A DNA stretch of 64,000 bases from Labia minor (taxonomy: Eukaryota > Arthropoda > Insecta > Dermaptera > Spongiphoridae): positions 46,144,734 to 46,208,733 of the forward strand of contig OY720350.1 in the NCBI GenBank assembly GCA_963082975.1, read 5' to 3'. A program made the position numbers and the translations under genes. Position 1 is the stretch's first letter. Each line of letters begins with the position of its first letter. Positions 58,216-64,000 of this stretch are shown in pieces. The notes under the pieces are model-generated. The model made no database searches. It was not told where the DNA came from and saw nothing but the letters and a program-made list of their open reading frames with translations.

Positions 58216-59759
58216 AAATTTATCTGCTGACCAATTACATTAAAATCAAATAAGACATGTCAGACGTTTTCTTTATTGTAAAATCAAATGAAAATGCGTA
58301 ATAAAAAACATTATGATTAATGACGAATAAAAATATCCAGCGTATAATTAGAAGATTAGTAAATCGGAAATAAGTATTTATTATAATAATTTACATTTTA
58401 TTTTTTAGATTTTATTAGATTTTAAATTTTGAAAATTTGACTACTTAATCATTTAATAAACTATTATATATATATTTTACTTTTAAAATGAAAAAAATAA
58501 CAAACACTTATCCTAAAATGACATAATAAGACAATTATCTATATTTAATTTAATTATCATTTATTATATTGGAAATATTCTGAATATATTGGAAAAAAAA
58601 TAAAAAAAACAAATTAGGTGAATATTTTTTATTTCTTGAACATGAATTGTATAAAAAAAACAACCTTGTTACGTCCCTAAGCGGTCACCTTACTACGCGT
58701 AGTAGAAATTGCGAGAAGGGAATGGAAAATAATTAAACACATACCAGATATATTATTCAATGAAAATAATAAAAACAGTACGTTTCCAGTTCTATAAAAT
58801 TACATTATTATATAAATATTTATAAAAAAAAAGTCGATGGAAATTGTAACTAAAATTAAATAAAATAATGAAATGAATTGAAATTAATATCAGAATATTG
58901 AGAAATTAGCAAAAATTAATTTTTAAATTTTGGAATTATTATTGTATTATTTTAATAATATTATTAATATTTGATATAATTTTAACAAAAATTGAAAAAT
59001 ATTACAATAAAGGAAACTAAATCTATCCAACTAAAATTTTAAATACAAAAAATATTTAATTTCATAATTATTAATTAATTTATGGAGAGATCCAGAGTAA
59101 TTTTGTTTTCATATGTATTTTCAAATTTCATTTTTTTTAAAGATAAAAATTACTTCTTGTTTAAGATTCTAATTTTCCGTTATTTGATTATTTTTTTTTT
59201 TTACTTTCTGCAAGTAAGATAAAAATTCTATTAATTTCTTTCTCTTTCCAATTTATTTTTTGAAAAACAAAGAGATTTCGTCATTTTCTTGAATAAACAT
59301 TCACGAATTCTTAAATGTAAAGATGATTATTACATACAAAATTAAATCTAGTTCATATATTCCATATAAACATAAATATAGTGAATATAAGAAAAAAAAA
59401 ATACAAGGACGTGTCTTACAAATGATTCATGCTCAAGGTTGGAATTACACCACTTAAGAGACGAAAAAACACGAGAAAAATGTTAATTAGAACTGAATCA
59501 TCAATTGAATGCATACACATCAACGGCAAATTGTTTTAAATGATTTATTCCTTCATATTTTTAGACGCATAATATTAAATAATTGATTATTTACAATATA
59601 AATATGTTGACCTGTGGCCAGGTCCGAACCGACCGACGGTTTGAAGTAAATTAATTAGCAGCTACAGAAACAATTTCAAATAATTTTAATATATCTATTA
59701 ATGTAATAAAAAACAGATATGGATACATAAATAATAAATATAAACATTTTTAATTTTAT
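58216..59759. other. AT-rich gene-free region
   Basis: No gene or clear element. Small palindrome TACTACGCGTAGTA at about 58692-58705. I looked here for the missing LC3 first exon without success. Confidence 0.45.
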
Positions 59760-59774
59760 TTTATTTATAATATA

Positions 59775-60205
59775 TATGCAAGACCAGGCTGTGACGTCAT
59801 GAATGGCTGGATGACGTCATATAATTTTAAATCAAGAAAAAACTAATAAATATGATTTTCCCGAGGATAAAACCAATATAAAGTGCATGATTTGTGGTGA
59901 TATATAAAAAAATCTCCTCATTTGGTGTAAAAATAACCCTTCCCTTCCTATCGTCGATCGCTAATACTACCACTTCCGGTTTCCGGATTTGCACCAAAAG
60001 TTGATCAATTCATCCCACTGATGCATTAAGTAAATATACCAAATTTCATCAAAATCGGTTGAGCCGTTCAGGCTGTGCACATCTATACGGACGGACGGAC
60101 AGACATGCTAAAAATACTTTTTTCTGTTAAGAAAATGCATGATTCGTGTGAAATTTGGTGTGAAAACAATACCTCCCTTACTATCGTCGGTCGGTAATAT
60201 AGTAA
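59775..60205. repeat. Arthropod-type repeat with direct duplication and paired CRE-like sites
   Basis: Contains TGACGTCA twice (59792-59799, 59812-59819), a duplicated block of about 60 bp (59908-59968 and about 60137-60201, shared ATTTGGTGT, TATCGTCG), the phrase ACCAAATTTCATCAAAATCG common at 3' ends of arthropod LINEs/SINEs, and an ACGG/ACAG tail near 60090-60105. No open frame. Probably a 3' piece of a non-LTR element or derived SINE. Confidence 0.5.
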
Positions 60206-60780
60206 ATTCAAATGTATAGATGTGAAGTCACAGACACAAAAAAGATGGTTTTCAGAAAAATGTATTTGAAAAGTTGTCGATAAGAGCAAACTTCTTTATT
60301 TCCTTTATTTTTTTTTTTATTCACAACTGGGACAATTAAAGCTTAAAGGGAAACTAACTGAGTATCTGATGACGAGAATCCTTTTTCGTCCATGCCATGT
60401 TCTATAACAAAGATGCATTCCAGGCTTAATACTACGATAAGGGCAAAGTCAAGAAGATAGAAAACCAGATACAATATGAAAAAAATACCTGAAGATTGTC
60501 TGAAAGGTTCATTCAGGTGGTTAAAAAAATATTAGGTCCGATTTTTAGTTGGTCCTTCGTTTCTACGATAACCAGAAGATATATCTGGTATTTTTAATAG
60601 TAATTCATATATAAATGAAAATACTGCTATTTTAATAATCTTAAATTAATAAAAAATTCAATGTAATTTTGTCTTCTCTTGAGCAGGAGATATTGTTTAA
60701 AGACAAAATAATAAATGAATAAAATTAATAATACCATTTTGATAGATATTAAATTATTAAAGCTTAGGTGGTTGTTTTTA

Positions 60781-60942
60781 TTTATAACGGAATTTTGTAA
60801 ATTAAACCACATATTGATATTTGTTAGTGAAAATTTATTCAAAAAATACAAGCATATACACAACGTTTCGATTGCAGAAGTAGAATAAATTTACAATAAC
60901 AAATATCAATATGTGGTTTAATTTACAAAATTCCGTTATAAA
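60781..60942. mobile_element. Foldback MITE with TA target duplication
   Basis: 162 bp, TA on both sides (60779-60780, 60943-60944). Arms of about 60 bp: TTTATAACGGAATTTTGTAA at the left and its inverse at the right, with only a few differences. The spacer is about 42 bp (CAACGTTTCGATTGCAGAAG within). Non-coding; the TA duplication suggests Tc1/mariner origin. Confidence 0.8.
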
Positions 60943-60944
60943 TA

Positions 60945-63938
60945 CCATTTAGAATTTTAAAGGATTTAAATTCGATTTCATTTAAATTTCATTTAAATTT
61001 GACTTTTTAAATCATAATTAAAAATAAACACAAAAAGAAAAATGTCTAAATTAATGGTTATATTATAGTATTCTTAAAATTTTTTTACTCCCATTATGGT
61101 GATGCTGGTGAAGCAAATTAAAATACCCTTATTAAAATATTTAAAATCTAGTTAATATTCATAGATATAATTAAATTTGAGTAGTGGCGTAAAAATTGAA
61201 CAATATGTTTTAATTTAATTTAAATAATTATAATTTATAATAGTCAGTGAGCTTAAATTAACTTTTGAATAAGAACTTTAAAAGTTTTTTGACTACTAGA
61301 GACATCTGTTTATTTTATATTTACAAAAATATGCCCGTATAATAAAAAGGTTACCGAACTCTACTTTAGAAAATTTAAAATAAAACTTTCTTTATAATCA
61401 ATTTTAGTATATAAATAGTTTGGATTCAAATAATAGAAAAATGAATAAAATAAGAATGAATGGATACATTCACATTTTGATCTCAAATTTTGTAAAATAT
61501 TTAAATAATTATAATTTATAAAATAATTATATATCTATACATAACTAAACCTTATGATGATTAATGTTATGATTACTAAACTAATTAATTAAATTTTATC
61601 TAACACTAACAAATAATAATATAAAAATCAATTTTATTTTAATTTGTAAGTAATAATTTATTTCTTGTTAATCATTATTAATGACCATTATGAATAGCAT
61701 TTCTAAATAGTTAAATTTTATAATAGAAATTGTGATAACTTAATAGAAATCATATATTGTGATTACCATATGTTTACCATTTTATGAGCTTTTTTTCAAT
61801 GAATATCAATGAATATCAATGAATATAAAATAAAATAAAATAGATTCCATATGATTATTCCTAAAATGACTTGGATGGACAAGAAAATAAAAAAATTAAT
61901 TGAATGTAAAGTGGGTGATATAAGAAAAATATAATTAGATTAAAAATTTTATATTTAAGTAGATAGATAAAAAGAGAAAAAAAAAATTTCAACAAAATTT
62001 CAACAAAATTTTTATTTTAAACAATCTTAACGTTAGAAAATATTAAAATGTATATAATTGGTTAAATCTATTATTATAGTTAATTTCAGTAGTTTTATTT
62101 TTACAAAGTCATCATAGTAGGCAGTTAGCCTAAACATATTAATATAAGTATTTATATAAAATCTGAGAGACTCTTCTATTAATGATGATCATTCATGCGA
62201 CCAATCACAAACTTGAGTACCTTACCAACAAATTATTTATTGAGATGGTCAGTAATAAGTTCAAATTATTTTTTATTTTTCAAGATGAATTCAAATGAAT
62301 GAATGAATTAATGAATTAATGTGGATTATTCGTATTTTCTTCTTCCAAAATTTTTACCATCAAACTAATTATTATTAAAAGTGAGGTGAAAAAAAAAAAT
62401 CTGGAGTGTCTCCACTCTCGCAAATTTGAATTGGATTAAATAACATATATTAATTTAAATTAATTAAATTATAAATTAAAATTAATAATTCATATTTATA
62501 AAACCAGCGCATGTTTGGCTCTTTGTTGATGGCACCACGTCACGCGTTGGCGCGTGAGATTTGCATTGTTAAAAAAATAATTCTGGTACTTTCAGCGATT
62601 CAATCAAGCTGAAATTCTATATATAGCAGTTTTATACAATTATTAATCATGTGAAAAATTATCAAACATATATCTTTTTTTTTACGGTCACTTTAGAAGA
62701 AAAACAATCAAAGCGTTGTAGGTAATGACCCTCTTCCGGTTGAGCTACATTTCTCAAAAGTTGATAGAAAACTATGAATTTTGAATAATACCCATGTACC
62801 AAATTTCATCATTCTAGCTCAAACCGTTTTTGCTCTTACGAGACAGTAATTATTTGCTAAAAATTTGAAATTATTTGTAGAATTGAAATAAATTATTTCA
62901 AGAATTTGTGAAGCACACAACAGTTAAGCAGAGAGACCGCTAGATAAAGCAGCCAAGAAATGAGGATGCTGGCAAACGGATACTTAACATTTTGGCAATC
63001 ACGCAGTTTAGTATGGGCGAGTCTGACTGGCTAGTATGCAAGCGCCCTAAATTTTCAATTTCAAAAAAGAATTTTACCTACCTAAAATTGATGTCTAGTT
63101 AAATATAAAAAAACAACATTGACATGGTTATGAGATGTTATTATAAAGGTATTGATCAAAGTCCTTTATGATTAAATGTTTAAATTTTCACTCTGACACT
63201 GCAATTTTTACCAAAACGTTGAGTGTGTTAGTTGTTGAATCTTTTCTATGTAGTCATCAATGTAATTATTTATTTACATTTTAATAGGAATGAAAAAAGG
63301 TCGCTGGTTCAACATTCAGGAAGAATTTACTTTTATTTTATATCCCAATATTGCGAAGGTTTTTTCCGGGTTAGAACAACTCTCTCAGATTTAATTAATA
63401 ATTGAATTATTAATATAAAAATAATCCTATATATAATTTTCATATAATAATTAATGTTAATTAATTTAATAAGTAAATATAAATAATAATCATCCAATCT
63501 AAATTAATAATTCTAGGAATTCTGGTTAGGATAGGTCACTTAATAATATTTTAATTTTTAATTTTAAAGATAATGAGTCAAATTTAATTAATAAAAAAAT
63601 ATTTATAAAATATATATCCACAATTAATATTTTAAATACAGCTAAAGGGTTTTGTTATTGTTGTTTGTATATAAGTATAGGATGAAATTATTATATTTAA
63701 TTTAAGCACATTCGTAACCTTCAATGATTGTATATATTGAGAGATTCGTGAGTTATGAGTAAGAAAAAAAGGGAGAAAAAAAAAACCCTTAAATTTGAAT
63801 TAAATGTTTTTTTTTTTTTTGTTTTTATTGTTTTTTTTTGTGAAAGATGTAATTGTATAATTTGTATGCCGAATTGGCAAAGGCAAATAAAGATTATTAT
63901 TATTATTATATATTATTACAGCTAAAGAATTAATATTA
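60945..63938. other. Gene-free region with minor repeats
   Basis: Holds a three-copy GAATATCAAT repeat (about 61798-61828), a perfect GC hairpin CACGCG-TTGG-CGCGTG (about 62541-62556), a repeat fragment GTACCAAATTTCATCATTCT (about 62797) similar to the motif near 60035, a C-rich patch at 62930-63050 of unknown origin, and a TTA run at 63892-63908. No coding sequence is recognised. Confidence 0.45.
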
Positions 63939-64000
63939 CGAGGGCAGGTCAATAAGTCCGTGACTTTTTGAATTTCCTGTCTCTTAAATGGAATGGCAAG
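63939..64000 (+). mobile_element. Mariner terminus, copy 3, cut by the window end
   Basis: CGAGGGCAGGTCAATAAGTC, preceded by TTA (a TA target), then GTGACTTTTTGAATTTCCTG and the leader TCTCTTAAATGGAATGGCAA, as at the start of copy 2. The body continues outside the window. Confidence 0.85.

Noticed and set aside
59616-59640. GGTTCGGACC (antisense) as a tRNA B box
   Set aside because: The invariant A of the B box is missing and no A box or stem structure is found at the proper distance.
58216-64000. First exon of LC3
   Set aside because: I searched the minus strand for a start followed by FKQRK/R-type codons and a phase-1 donor and found nothing convincing; it may be outside the window.

Overview
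This is nuclear DNA from a metazoan, most likely an arthropod (insect, arachnid or crustacean; I cannot place it further). The evidence is strong AT-richness, short GT-AG introns of about 50-100 bases where no transposon sits in them, animal-specific genes (BRK1, CNOT11, an RBM15/Spenito protein, an LC3-type Atg8, a CEP112-like protein), and an arthropod-type repeat load of mariner, pogo, hAT, palindromic MITEs and a tRNA-derived SINE. Nothing bacterial or viral is seen. Exon models below were built by hand from reading frame, splice-site dinucleotides and family similarity.

Layout, left to right. 1-532: 3' end of a DEDDh (ERI1/ERI3/Snipper-like) exonuclease on +. 1210-4029: seven-exon STE24/ZMPSTE24 CaaX protease on -. 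4030-6636: transposon debris with an internally deleted mariner. 6637-8083: exosome cap subunit Rrp4/EXOSC2 on -, head to head with CCT8 (8353-11803, +). 12956-25803: an eleven-exon DUF4485 coiled-coil gene (CEP112-like, +) that carries two complete genes inside its introns on the opposite strand: DDX24 (13532-16283) in intron 2 and an intronless Hsp70 (22331-24232) in intron 8, plus two hAT-type elements, a pogo remnant and a foldback MITE. 25985-28430: a graveyard of LINE, mariner, SINE, THAP and MITE pieces, with a copied piece of the Hsp70 leader. 28775-33011: CNOT11 (+), tail to tail with BRK1 (33161-34009, -). 38221-40557: intronless spenito/RBM15 (-). 40558-48900: gene-poor, with an hAT deletion derivative and two unexplained GC-richer islands. 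48905-54608: 3' part of an LC3-type Atg8 gene (-). 54851-58207: an apparently complete autonomous hAT element with an open 619-codon transposase. 58208-64000: repeats only, ending in a third mariner terminus.

The host genes are mostly housekeeping and do not form a functional cluster: RNA turnover (EXOSC2, CNOT11, the DEDDh nuclease), RNA helicase and m6A factors (DDX24, Spenito), protein folding and processing (CCT8, Hsp70, STE24), actin nucleation (BRK1), autophagy (LC3) and centrosome (CEP112-like). The most interesting structure is in the repeats. A roughly 540-bp palindromic MITE, present twice, carries a perfect CTCF-type consensus in the non-palindromic part. Two mariner copies share what looks like the same internal deletion. 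An autonomous hAT lies near its own deletion derivative, each with 8-bp target duplications.
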